Source: Shewanella sp. ANA-3 (GTDB taxonomy: Bacteria; Pseudomonadota; Gammaproteobacteria; Enterobacterales; Shewanellaceae). From it: a DNA stretch of 64,000 nt. The notes beneath the pieces were generated by a model. That model was not told the origin of the DNA. It saw only the letters and a list, made by a program, of their open reading frames with translations, and searched no databases. Positions within the stretch are counted from its first letter, which is position 1, and each line of letters opens with the position of its first letter. The position numbers and the translations under genes were made by a program. Location of the stretch: contig NC_008577.1 of assembly GCF_000203935.1 (NCBI RefSeq), positions 2,790,001-2,854,000 of the forward strand. The letters run 5' to 3'. Below are positions 41,924 to 50,376 of the stretch, piece by piece.

Positions 41924-44900
41924 TCCTTCCACATGAACAGAAATCCCTAGTACGGTTATTGGGGCATCAGTCCAGAACGGCTGCTCGGCAAAAAAGTCAT
42001 ATAACGATAATAAAACAAGCTCTGGCCGTACTTGAACATCATCTACCTGAACTGTTTGAAACACCACCGAAATACGACCGATTTTCGGCAGTTTGGCCAC
42101 AGGTTGACTCAGATCTGCGAAAGGTCCTCAAAACGGAAACAGCCTACCGCCGAGGATATGCTTTTATCTGCAGGCAACTAGAAACGGGTAACCGACAAGG
42201 GCTTTGGCAGATCAATCCTCCCTCAGACTATCTCACGCTTCGTAGAGTTCGACCGCTTAGAAATTTGACCTGGCAACACAATACTTCTGTTTTCGCATCA
42301 AAAATTGACGGTTTGCTAGAGAAGCTTGATAAAACATCCGATCCCCAACAATGCTTTGCCAGATTGCTGATGAGTTGCATTTGCTATAGTGGCCTGAATC
42401 GACCTAGGCTATGGCCCGCGCTGGCGAAGGCATTAAATAGCGATAAACCATTAAATGGCAATAAAGACCTTTGCTGGCTAACGTTGAGACCAAGTCCAGG
42501 GCAGAACTTTGCCAGTAATCTTTACACCGTTCAAGACGATTTTGAACCTAATAAAGCTCAGGTCGAGGTTCATTTTTTCCCCGATCCAATAAGTCTCGGG
42601 CTAATAAAGCCATTTCTAAACAGCCGAACAAGAAGTTGGCGCCCCCCAAAATCAGTCAAACAATGTTTAGAGATAATTAAGTCAGAACTTAAACTCATTC
42701 TTCCAAAAAAACAGTTTCAGCAAGGTGGGATTTGTTTTGCAGAGGCTCAGCCTAATGTCGAGTTACCACAAGTGTTGGTAGAGTATTCCTTGGGACGTCA
42801 AAAAAGCGCATCCCTACCCAATGCCTACTGGTTAAGATTATTTAAAGGTGCAACGGGACCTTGCAACGTAAGAAGCTTTGCTCAATTCAAGAAATGGTAT
42901 AATTCAATACAAACAGACTCTTCAGTAACATCGCCATCACACCGTTTTAAGCTAGGTAACCGATACCTGCTTAACCAAATAAGAGAAATATTTAAGCAGA
43001 ATAACGCCAATCCCCAAGGAAAGCGCCAAGTTGTTCTTCATTTACAAGAACTAACACAAGCAAGCCTCTGCCCTAACGAAGAGATCCTGCTTCAATGGCT
43101 CATTCACCACCTGACTACTGAGAAAAATGAAGTATCAACAGCGAATAGGTACTTTGGAGCAATTGGAGGCCACTGGTTGGCTGCGACCGCAGACATTGAC
43201 TTATACAGCCTAAGCAGTGAAGACTTTATCGATATTTATCAAGAAATAATGAATCGCACTGATAGTCAACATGAACTGCACTATAAAGCTCGTCGGTTTG
43301 AGAACCTACATTTATTCGCACAACAGAGATTTGATCTCCCTCCTCTTAATCAGCCACTCAGCGAAGGCAGCAATATTACTCCCCATGTAAGTGCAGCCAT
43401 TGTTGATGAGCCACTGTTTTCGGCCCTGCTTCGCCAAATCGATTACATAGACGATTTAGACCATGCAGCCCAACGGATGTTAAAATGCTATTTGCTCATT
43501 GCCTATCGTACAGGTCTCAGACCCGGTGAAGTCGCCAAACTGCGTCTAAAAGACATTGAGCCTTCCTCTATCGGCTGGCTATTTATTCGTGAAAGCCGCC
43601 ACGGGCATAACAAAACCGACTCTGCGCTTCGAAAAGTGCCTTTATTTCCTTTGTTGACCGACAACGAAAAAAGTTTAATGGAAAGCTATCTTAGGGATCG
43701 CCTTATCGCTTGCCATAAACGTTATAACGAATTGCTCTTTCACGAAGAGGCTAATCCCTTTCACGTTGTCAATACAGGTCAAATATCCTTGATGGTGAAA
43801 GAGATATTGTCTCAGTTAACCGGCGGAATTTACTATCGTCTATATCATCTTCGCCATACAGCATTGTCCAGACTTCAACTCCTTGCCCATGATGACTTAA
43901 TCACATTACCTGAAGTTATCAAGACGATGTTGCCATACCCACCGTCACAAAAAAGGATAATATCTAAACTGATATTTGGTGAAAACCGGTTACGAGACAG
44001 ATATTCTGCGCTGGCAGTGTTTGCTGGCCATAGCAGTCCAGACACCACATTCAGAAACTATCTACATTTTACCGATTTACTGCTGGGCTGCCATTTGGCA
44101 ATAAACGCTCAAGAAATACCTGAATACACCGCAAATAATGTACTTGGAGTACGCCCACACCGTTATAAAGTGATGCAAAAATCAGGAAACATCACTCCTG
44201 TGCGTTTGCTGCCATTTTTTAGAAAGCGGCTAGTCCCTTTTATGGGCACGGTGAGCGGCATTCGCCAAAGTACAATCCGCCAGAAAAATGAGGTTGTAAA
44301 AAGCAGTCACTACAATCAAGCCTTGGCGGTACTCAGGAGTATTGATCTAGGTCATGACTATCAAGACGTTGCTTTTCAGTATCGCCTCACTCCTGAACGC
44401 GTCAAACGCTGGATAGATGCAGCAACTGCACTTCGGATGTTAAAAACACCACGAGACATTGGCCGATTATTTTCAAGCAGACGTTGTAATGCGCTGCTAC
44501 CTGCAGATCCCATTGACATTTCTGTTCGAAAGGATATTTATTCAGCCCTACAAGTATGTCGCGAACTCAAGTCGAGTCAGAAAGGAAACGTCGAACTACA
44601 ATGGGCTATTCAGTATTACTTAACGCATACAACCAGCAGTAACCCGTCGATTTTCTTTAACAAAACAATAGAGTTTCAGCGATTTATGGCTGTGGTAAGC
44701 AAGCTTTTTACTTGGAAGCGCTGGCACCTTAGACTGCATTATCAATATGGAAAACCCTATAATCTGTGGAAATGCCACCGCAACCTTCAGATAACCTGCT
44801 ACACGTTACAGAAAATAAATGAATATCCAGAAGGAGCTGGATCATTATTTTTACATCATGCCAATGAACAAAAGCACATAAAAACACGCGGCGACAAAGC

Positions 44901-45000
44901 AATAAGCCAATATTCCTCCCCGGCACTGAAAATCTTATTCCACCAGCTGGCGATTATCCTGTTCAAAGCGGAGCAAATAAAGCAATGGGAACAGAGTTAA
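41908..45000 (+). CDS. Giant tyrosine recombinase B, 1030 aa
   Basis: One of the longest tyrosine-recombinase-like proteins one would expect. The catalytic core lies in the middle to C-terminal part: YRTGLRPGEVAKLRLKDI (Arg I), RHGHNKTDSALRKVPLFP (Lys region), YYRLYHLRHTALSRL (His-x2-Arg), VFAGHSSPDTTFRNYLHF (His and Tyr). About 500 residues precede it and about 280 follow it. The tail contains a possible helix-turn-helix (DVAFQYRLTPERVKRWIDAA). It overlaps recombinase A by 16 bp. The complete catalytic sets in both genes suggest they act together. Confidence 0.82.
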   Translation: MENPLILPHEQKSLVRLLGHQSRTAARQKSHITIIKQALAVLEHHLPELFETPPKYDRFSAVWPQVDSDLRKVLKTETAYRRGYAFICRQLETGNRQGLWQINPPSDYLTLRRVRPLRNLTWQHNTSVFASKIDGLLEKLDKTSDPQQCFARLLMSCICYSGLNRPRLWPALAKALNSDKPLNGNKDLCWLTLRPSPGQNFASNLYTVQDDFEPNKAQVEVHFFPDPISLGLIKPFLNSRTRSWRPPKSVKQCLEIIKSELKLILPKKQFQQGGICFAEAQPNVELPQVLVEYSLGRQKSASLPNAYWLRLFKGATGPCNVRSFAQFKKWYNSIQTDSSVTSPSHRFKLGNRYLLNQIREIFKQNNANPQGKRQVVLHLQELTQASLCPNEEILLQWLIHHLTTEKNEVSTANRYFGAIGGHWLAATADIDLYSLSSEDFIDIYQEIMNRTDSQHELHYKARRFENLHLFAQQRFDLPPLNQPLSEGSNITPHVSAAIVDEPLFSALLRQIDYIDDLDHAAQRMLKCYLLIAYRTGLRPGEVAKLRLKDIEPSSIGWLFIRESRHGHNKTDSALRKVPLFPLLTDNEKSLMESYLRDRLIACHKRYNELLFHEEANPFHVVNTGQISLMVKEILSQLTGGIYYRLYHLRHTALSRLQLLAHDDLITLPEVIKTMLPYPPSQKRIISKLIFGENRLRDRYSALAVFAGHSSPDTTFRNYLHFTDLLLGCHLAINAQEIPEYTANNVLGVRPHRYKVMQKSGNITPVRLLPFFRKRLVPFMGTVSGIRQSTIRQKNEVVKSSHYNQALAVLRSIDLGHDYQDVAFQYRLTPERVKRWIDAATALRMLKTPRDIGRLFSSRRCNALLPADPIDISVRKDIYSALQVCRELKSSQKGNVELQWAIQYYLTHTTSSNPSIFFNKTIEFQRFMAVVSKLFTWKRWHLRLHYQYGKPYNLWKCHRNLQITCYTLQKINEYPEGAGSLFLHHANEQKHIKTRGDKAISQYSSPALKILFHQLAIILFKAEQIKQWEQS

Positions 45001-45012
45001 TGTCACCAAGCT

Positions 45013-45888
45013 TCATCCGAGCCGCTTATACCATTGATCGTTCATAGCAGAATGAGCGTACCAATGATGTGGAGGCACATCTGCAAAAGCGGTGCGCCAA
45101 TGGCATACTTCCATGGAGAGATTGTCGCATAGTCTCACCATAGAGGCCGGAATATATGCCTCAGAGCGGCGCCCGACCTTGACCGACAAGCAACTACTCA
45201 ACGCCTCAAAAATCTTGGGGGAATTTCGATACAACAACGCTAATGGCTCAGCCAACACCATAAAATTGTATGACTCGTGTGAACCTGCAATGCCATCCCG
45301 AGTATCTGCATTATAAAAAAGGTGAATTTTACCTATGTCGTGTAAAAGGCCTCCAATAAAAGCGACACATACACTTAAAGGCCCAACATTGTATCGCCAG
45401 CACAGCATTGACGCCGTAACAGCCACCTCATGACTATGTTCCAATAATCCACAAGCATGATTGTGATGATGACTTCGGCTCGCTCTAGCGTTAAAAAACT
45501 GCCCCATCAGCTCATTATTGAGCAATACTGCTAAATAAAAGCGTCTTAATGCCTCATCATGGATAAGTCCCAAAATCCCCCAAATATCGATAATGATTGA
45601 CTCACAACCTGCGGGGACAAGTTTAAAATGATGATGCACAGCAGCTTTATCGGTAACCTCATGGATATTCAAGGTTATTTTTACCCGCTGCAAATCATTG
45701 CTAGGGCTCCAGTGAACCATCACTAGCTGCCCCTCAGGGTTTACACCTTCCATAATATTTGGGGATAGCTCTAGCGAATAAGACTGTCTTAAGCAGCTAA
45801 ATTGCCACAACTCTACCTGTTTTCTCCGCTCAATCAGATGTACCCAGGCCAAGTCATCAGCATTATTTGTTCGGGATTTAATATTCAT
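45013..45888 (-). CDS. HD-domain protein, TraI_2-like
   Basis: A 291-residue cytoplasmic protein with an HD metal-hydrolase core: SHHHNHACGLLEHSHEVAVT followed by FIGGLLHDIGKIHLF. The HHH...GLLEHS pattern resembles the HD domain of MobH/TraI_2-type relaxases, but the rest of a relaxase is absent. It overlaps the integrase gene by 4 bp and is convergent with the recombinase operon. A role in element mobilisation or nucleotide signalling is possible; neither is shown. Confidence 0.7.
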   Translation of the reverse strand: MNIKSRTNNADDLAWVHLIERRKQVELWQFSCLRQSYSLELSPNIMEGVNPEGQLVMVHWSPSNDLQRVKITLNIHEVTDKAAVHHHFKLVPAGCESIIIDIWGILGLIHDEALRRFYLAVLLNNELMGQFFNARASRSHHHNHACGLLEHSHEVAVTASMLCWRYNVGPLSVCVAFIGGLLHDIGKIHLFYNADTRDGIAGSHESYNFMVLAEPLALLYRNSPKIFEALSSCLSVKVGRRSEAYIPASMVRLCDNLSMEVCHWRTAFADVPPHHWYAHSAMNDQWYKRLG

Positions 45889-47063
45889 TTTGACGACTCC
45901 CCTTTTGGACCATTACCAATCAACCGTTCAAACGCTGCGCCATCTTGCCCTAATAAATTAGGTACATAGCGAGAATACACTCTAAATAACATCCCCGTAT
46001 TGGCATGTCCTAACTGCCGAGCAATCCATTCTGGGCTCTCTCCAGCGGCAAGCCACAGGGTTGCTGCAGTATGTCTGGTCTGGTAAGGATTTCGCTTTTC
46101 GAGTGCCAGGCTTTCCAGCAGTGGATACCAAACACGTTTGGTCACATTCTGATGGCTCAGTGCGTCTCCACGGCGGTTACAAAAAACGAATTTGCTCCGA
46201 ATTTTGGTTAGCTTACTTTGGGCCTGAAGTGCTTCATATACCGGCTGATTCATTGCAATCGCACGGTCTGAACTTGACGTTTTAGTTAGGCCAAGGCTGC
46301 CACGAACTAATGACTGGCGGATGTGGATCAATCTGTTTGCAAAATCAATATTTTCCCACGTCAGACCATCGATTTCCCCTGTGCGCATACCTGTAAAAAA
46401 TCGAACGGTGTAGTAAGGGCGAAAATCATCCCTTACACTCTCGATAATCCGATATACCTCTACCAACGAAAATGGTTGAATATCCGTTCGCGGCATAGGT
46501 AACGCTTTGATATTTCGCCAAGGAGTCTGAAAACCAAAGCGCTCAGCAGCCTCATTTAGGATTAATCGTAAATAAGTCATAATGTGATTGATTCTTGAAG
46601 CTGACAGCGAACGATTTGTGAGTGCATCGACCTCACAAAGACTTAGACGCAAACCCAGAATATCCTGCTTACAGATAGTGGCTATCATCTTAGTCCCCAT
46701 CGCGGGTATGAGGTGACACCTTAAGATCCCCTCTACCGTCTCAATTTGACTCGCGCGCCATTCTACCCGCTTCTCGTCCAGCCAAAGATTAGCAAAGACA
46801 CTAAACAATATGCGCCCACCAGTAACATGGAATTGACTGAGTTTAGCTAACTGAGCGAAATGTTCGACTTTAGGGCTATTAGGAAAATGATGCCGATAAT
46901 CAAATGAACCAGCTTTCATTTGCTGTTCCAGCATTAACAACAGTTTATTTAATTTTTGTCGATTCGCCGGAGTATCGGCAAGACTGGTCTGCTCTCGGCA
47001 ACGTACACCCTTATAGCGAAAATCCAGATAAAGTTTGCCATCTCGGCTATTTACAGTTCCCAT
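45885..47063 (-). CDS. Tyrosine integrase with DUF3596-type arm-binding domain
   Basis: A 392-residue phage-type integrase. The N terminus (GTVNSRDGKLYLDFRYKGVRC) resembles the DUF3596 arm-binding domain; a SAM-like core-binding domain follows (residues about 85-175). The catalytic domain has RFFTGMRTGEIDGL (Arg I), LTKTSSSDRAIAM (Lys), NPYQTRHTAATLWL (His-x2-Arg), ARQLGHANTGMLFRVYSRYV (His and Tyr). It is the best candidate for the enzyme that integrated the island at tRNA-Asp, although it is 5 kb from the att site. It sits in a three-gene operon with an excisionase-like gene and an HD gene. Confidence 0.88.
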   Translation of the reverse strand: MGTVNSRDGKLYLDFRYKGVRCREQTSLADTPANRQKLNKLLLMLEQQMKAGSFDYRHHFPNSPKVEHFAQLAKLSQFHVTGGRILFSVFANLWLDEKRVEWRASQIETVEGILRCHLIPAMGTKMIATICKQDILGLRLSLCEVDALTNRSLSASRINHIMTYLRLILNEAAERFGFQTPWRNIKALPMPRTDIQPFSLVEVYRIIESVRDDFRPYYTVRFFTGMRTGEIDGLTWENIDFANRLIHIRQSLVRGSLGLTKTSSSDRAIAMNQPVYEALQAQSKLTKIRSKFVFCNRRGDALSHQNVTKRVWYPLLESLALEKRNPYQTRHTAATLWLAAGESPEWIARQLGHANTGMLFRVYSRYVPNLLGQDGAAFERLIGNGPKGESSK

Positions 47064-47072
47064 GGCAACCCC

Positions 47073-47285
47073 CTAGTTCAGCTGATTTATCAGATCGTGG
47101 GCGGAGGCTCCAAGCAACATAGACTCCTCAACTCGTTCCCATATATAGAGAATTTTCCGCCCGCCAAAGGGGCGGATGTAATGGATCCCCTCAAACAGCA
47201 CCGCGTCCTTTAAGCATTGGCGGATAGTACGAACGTCGTACTTAATCCTTATGGATAACTCTTCAGTAGTAAGATAAGTATTCAT
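47073..47285 (-). CDS. Excisionase-like small DNA-binding protein
   Basis: A 70-residue protein with a winged-helix/MerR-like fold (YLTTEELSIRIKYDVRTIRQCL), typical of recombination directionality factors and AlpA-like regulators. It lies 9 bp upstream of the integrase gene on the same transcript. The ATG at 47285 follows AAGGTGACAGGT; the frame opens six codons earlier. The Gly-Gly wing (RPFGGRKILYIW) fits DNA contact. Excision control is the likely role, from context. Confidence 0.7.
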   Translation of the reverse strand: MNTYLTTEELSIRIKYDVRTIRQCLKDAVLFEGIHYIRPFGGRKILYIWERVEESMLLGASAHDLINQLN

Positions 47286-47310
47286 ACCTGTCACCTTGCA
47301 CACTTAAATT

Positions 47311-47400
47311 TGACTCATAAATGATTCGTTTGAATCTTTCTAGATTAAAATAAACCACAAAAGATTAAAGTCAAGCTTTATTTGCGTCATATATGAGTCA
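47311..47400. promoter_or_regulatory. Inverted TGACTCATAWATGA pair in divergent promoter
   Basis: TGACTCATAAATGA at 47311-47324 and its near-complement TCATATATGAGTCA at 47387-47400 face each other across about 60 bp between the excisionase-like gene and the HTH regulator gene. They are probably operators of that regulator or of the excisionase-like protein. Confidence 0.5.
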
Positions 47401-47440
47401 TTTGATATGATGCATGACAAATAAGACTTACGGATAGAAC

Positions 47441-47677
47441 ATGATCAGGGTCCTTCTCATCAAGCTGCTTGATGAAAAAGCGTTCAAGGAAAAACGCCGT
47501 ATTACCTTGTCTGAAGTGAGTGAAAAGACAGGTATTAGCCGTGCCACATTGACGCGCATAGCCAACGTGCCAGGCAATGTGACTAACACTGATACAATCA
47601 ATGCCCTATGCAAGTATTTTGAGTGTGAGCCAGGGGAACTATTGATGTATGTCGAAGATGATGTCGATACAAACTAG
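47441..47677 (+). CDS. Cro/CI-type HTH regulator, 78 aa
   Basis: A small XRE-family regulator with the helix-turn-helix TLSEVSEKTGISRATLTRIA (residues about 23-42) and an acidic tail. The pattern (LCKYFECEPGELLMYVED) is that of the YozG-like group. It is divergent from the excisionase-integrase-HD operon and so probably acts as its repressor. No toxin-like partner is adjacent. Its stop is 16 bp from the left end of the IS3-family element. Confidence 0.8.
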   Translation: MIRVLLIKLLDEKAFKEKRRITLSEVSEKTGISRATLTRIANVPGNVTNTDTINALCKYFECEPGELLMYVEDDVDTN

Positions 47678-47707
47678 TCGTTAGATAAAATATGAATCGC
47701 CACCGAT

Positions 47708-47766
47708 TTCCTAGACACCTCTTTTGGGTTAGTTAGATAAACTAACCCAAAAGAGGTGTCTAGGAA
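47708..47766. repeat. 27-bp perfect hairpin at the IS3 orfA start
   Basis: Positions 47708-47734 pair perfectly with 47740-47766 around a 5-base loop (AGATA). The right arm contains AAGAGG and the GTG start of orfA, so in a read-through transcript the start would be locked in a strong stem. Confidence 0.85.
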
Positions 47767-48040
47767 CCACAAACATTATTCCGAAGAATTTAAAATCGAA
47801 GCTGTTAAGCAAGTTACCATTGCTGGCCATTCTGTTGCTGATGTTGCTCAGCGTTTAGGAACAACCACCCACAGTCTTTATGCCTGGATTAAACGCTACG
47901 GCCCCGATTCATCAGAACATTTGCAAAAGTCTGAAGAGTCAGCCGAGATTCGACTGCTACAGAAAGAGCTCAAGCGTGTCACTGAAGAACGTGACTTGTA
48001 AAAAAAAGCCGCGGCGTACTTCGCAAGCCACCCCGAGTAA
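47756..48040 (+). pseudogene. IS3-family orfA (HTH), premature stop
   Basis: The N-terminal transposase component with an HTH (HSVADVAQRLGTTTHSLYAWI) and a C-terminal leucine-rich helix. Codon GACTTG is followed by TAA at 47999-48001, where related elements would be expected to have TTA; downstream the frame continues as KKAAAYFASHPE to a stop at 48038-48040. One T-to-A change therefore shortens the protein by 14 residues. The A-rich stretch at this point is also where programmed frameshifting would occur, so residual function cannot be excluded. Confidence 0.7.
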
Positions 48041-48917
48041 GATACGCCTTTATTCAAGAGCATCACCACAGCCATTCAGTGCGACAACTTTGTCAGCTGT
48101 TTGATGTTCATCCGAGCGGGTATTACGCATGGAGACTCAGCCCTAAATCAAAGCGGCAGAAGGATAATGAACGGGTTACTAGGCAGCTTAAGCAGAGTTG
48201 GCTCGAATCTGGTGGAGTTTATGAATATCGTAAAATCCACCGTGATATGCGGGATATTGGCGAGCAATGCGGGATTAATCGAGTACATCGGCTCATGCAA
48301 CGAGCAGGACTCAGAGCGCAGGTTGGATATCGAAAACCTCGTGCTCGTGGCGGAGAACAGCATGTAGTGACTCCAAATCGTTTAGAGCGGCAATTTAATC
48401 CATCGGCCCCAATATGGCTTGGGTAACGGATATTACCTACATCAAAACTCATGAAGGTTGGTTATATCTGGGTGCTGTGATGGACTTATTTTCTCGTCGT
48501 ATTATTGGGTGGTCGATGGGCAGCAGAATAACCAAAGAACTGGCATTAGACGCGCTTTTAATGGCTGTATGGCGCCGTAAGCCTACAGGTAAAGTGTTAG
48601 TCCATTCAGATCAGGGAAGCCAATATACTAGCCATGACTGGAGTGAATTTCTGACCGCACATGGATTGGAAGGCAGCATGAGTCGACGTGGTAGTTGCCA
48701 TGATAATGCAGTGGCTGAGAGTTTCTTTCAGCTATTAAAGCGTGAGCGGATCAAGCGGAAAATCTATTCGACAAGAGAAGCGGCTAAAAGTGATATTTTT
48801 AATTATATCGATATGTTTTATAACCCTAAACGGCAGCATAGTTCCAATCATGGCTTATCACCGTTAGAGTATGAACGTCAGTATTTTAATGAGGCTCAAA
48901 GTTGTCTAGTGAAATAG
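48037..48917 (+). pseudogene. IS3-family orfB (DDE transposase), frameshifted
   Basis: The catalytic transposase half. The frame that begins with VRYAFIQEHHHSHSVRQLC runs to 48426, then one missing A in the run before ATATGGCTTGG (about 48412) shifts it. The rest continues in another frame from MAWVTDITYIKTHEGW to the end. The catalytic residues are all still encoded: Asp in VTDITYI, Asp in VHSDQGSQYTS and Glu in the AVAESFFQLLKRE segment. A single-base repair would restore the protein. Confidence 0.8.
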
Positions 48918-48927
48918 TGGCGATTCA

Positions 48928-49140
48928 GGCTCCCTTAGAGGTTAATAGCTTTATAAATATAAAACTCACTATGCTACTACAACTAGGATATGTACTTAAT
49001 CGCGATAGAAAATTTGTTGAATTGTGAATATGTGAGACACCGACTCCAAAACAAGATCGCGAAGTTGAGCGAGAAATCATTTCGCTATAACATAAAGTGC
49101 AATTATTATGAAGCTTATAAAATTCTCTCGGTAAATATCT
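48928..49140. other. Upstream region of nnrS-nrfA
   Basis: This 213-bp A+T-rich leader has no gene. It contains AATTGTGAATATGTGAGACA (49019-49038), which includes TGTGA half-sites of the CRP kind, but no clear FNR or NsrR palindrome. The ribosome site before the nnrS ATG at 49141 is weak. Confidence 0.3.
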
Positions 49141-50352
49141 ATGGTCAACATTGATGATCCTAAAACAATCGAGAAAACGCCAGCGCTCTGGCGCCTCGGT
49201 TTTAGACCGTTTTTTCTCGGCGGCAGTATTGTCGCTGCCCTCTATATTCCCCTATGGTTAACCACTTGGTTGATGCCACAATATAGTCCCTTCAACACAG
49301 AGTTTTGGGCGACTATCCTGCCCTTATGGTGGCATCCCCACGAGTTACTGTTCGGCTTCGCGATGGCAATAGTATCGGGATTCCTATTAACGGCGGTGCA
49401 AAACTGGACCAATCAACCTTCCCTCAAGGGCTGGCCACTGGCACTCACATTCGCCAGTTGGGCACTCGCGCGTTTGTTGCTGTTACTCCCAGTGCAAATT
49501 CCCATTTTACTGCCCGCAGTTTTCGATTCCCTGTTTTTAGTTAGCGTGGGGGTAACTCTTTGGCGCTGCATATTTAAAGTCAAACAATGGCGCAATATCG
49601 GTTTTCCCTTGATGATTTTTATTGCGCTCGGCATTAATCACTTGAGTTATTACGCCCTTTTCAAACGGGATTTTATTCTCGCCCATCAGATTTGGCAGGC
49701 GATGTTGTGGTGGTTAGCGCTGCTCATCACTATTGTTGGTGGTCGTGTTATTGCCTTTTTTACCGCCATGCGCATCAAGGCAACTAAGGCAGAACCACTC
49801 GCTTGGATTGAATATCCACTGATATTCACTATGGTGATTCTCGTCATCCAGACCCTGACCGACCTGTTGCCTATTCCCCTGACTCAGGGATTATTACTCG
49901 CTGCTGGGCTATTGCACCTCATCCGCTTTTCCCGCTGGTTGCCCCATAAAACGCTGCAAGAACCCATGTTGTGGTCCTTGCATTTAGCCTATGTAACGCT
50001 ACCTATCAGTTTGATTTTAATGAGTTGGTATATTGCCGATGAGTACGCCTACCGCGGTCTGCTACACTTATTCGCTGTAGGTTGTATGGCCATGTTGTGT
50101 CTATCTATGATTTCTCGCGTATCCCTTGGACACACGAGTCGCAATATCTATGAAGGGCCGAATATGCTGCCAGCCTTTATTTGCTTACCCCTTGCGGCAC
50201 TCTTTAGGGCATTAATGCCAATCTATTTTCCAGAGCACACTGAGCTCTGGCTGTGGCTAGCAGCAACCTGCTGGTTTAGTGCATTCGCCCTGTTTGTCTG
50301 GCACTACAGCCCTATTCTCACTCGCCCACGCATCGATGGACGCCCAGGTTAA
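49141..50352 (+). CDS. nnrS: NnrS family heme-copper membrane protein
   Basis: A 403-residue inner-membrane protein with 12 hydrophobic segments. The opening (PALWRLGFRPFFLGGSIVAAL) and the LWWHPHELLFGFAMAIVSGFLLTAVQNWT segment are typical of NnrS, a haem- and copper-containing protein that protects denitrifying and nitrite-respiring bacteria from nitric oxide stress. It stands 24 bp before nrfA, so NO protection is coupled to nitrite reduction. It follows directly after the decayed IS3 element. Confidence 0.88.
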   Translation: MVNIDDPKTIEKTPALWRLGFRPFFLGGSIVAALYIPLWLTTWLMPQYSPFNTEFWATILPLWWHPHELLFGFAMAIVSGFLLTAVQNWTNQPSLKGWPLALTFASWALARLLLLLPVQIPILLPAVFDSLFLVSVGVTLWRCIFKVKQWRNIGFPLMIFIALGINHLSYYALFKRDFILAHQIWQAMLWWLALLITIVGGRVIAFFTAMRIKATKAEPLAWIEYPLIFTMVILVIQTLTDLLPIPLTQGLLLAAGLLHLIRFSRWLPHKTLQEPMLWSLHLAYVTLPISLILMSWYIADEYAYRGLLHLFAVGCMAMLCLSMISRVSLGHTSRNIYEGPNMLPAFICLPLAALFRALMPIYFPEHTELWLWLAATCWFSAFALFVWHYSPILTRPRIDGRPG

Positions 50353-50376
50353 CTTTCAAATTATAGGAAAATAAAC

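Larger units (their letters stand above)
47693..48927 (+). mobile_element. IS3-family insertion sequence, decayed
   Basis: The element spans 1235 bp between related terminal repeats: TGAATCGCCACCGATTTCC on the left and, read inward from the right, TGAATCGCCACTATTTCAC; both continue into CTAGACA. Both reading frames are damaged (premature stop in orfA, one-base deletion in orfB), so it is immobile unless complemented. No obvious target duplication flanks it (ATA left, GGC right), which hints at later rearrangement. Confidence 0.8.

Noticed and set aside
47441..47677. Antitoxin of a toxin-antitoxin pair
   Set aside because: No small toxin-like gene lies next to it; the divergent excisionase-integrase operon explains it as a regulator.
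47693..48927. The 27-bp inverted repeat as the IS terminal repeats
   Set aside because: The true ends are the TGAATCGCCAC repeats at 47693 and 48927; the hairpin arms are adjacent and internal.
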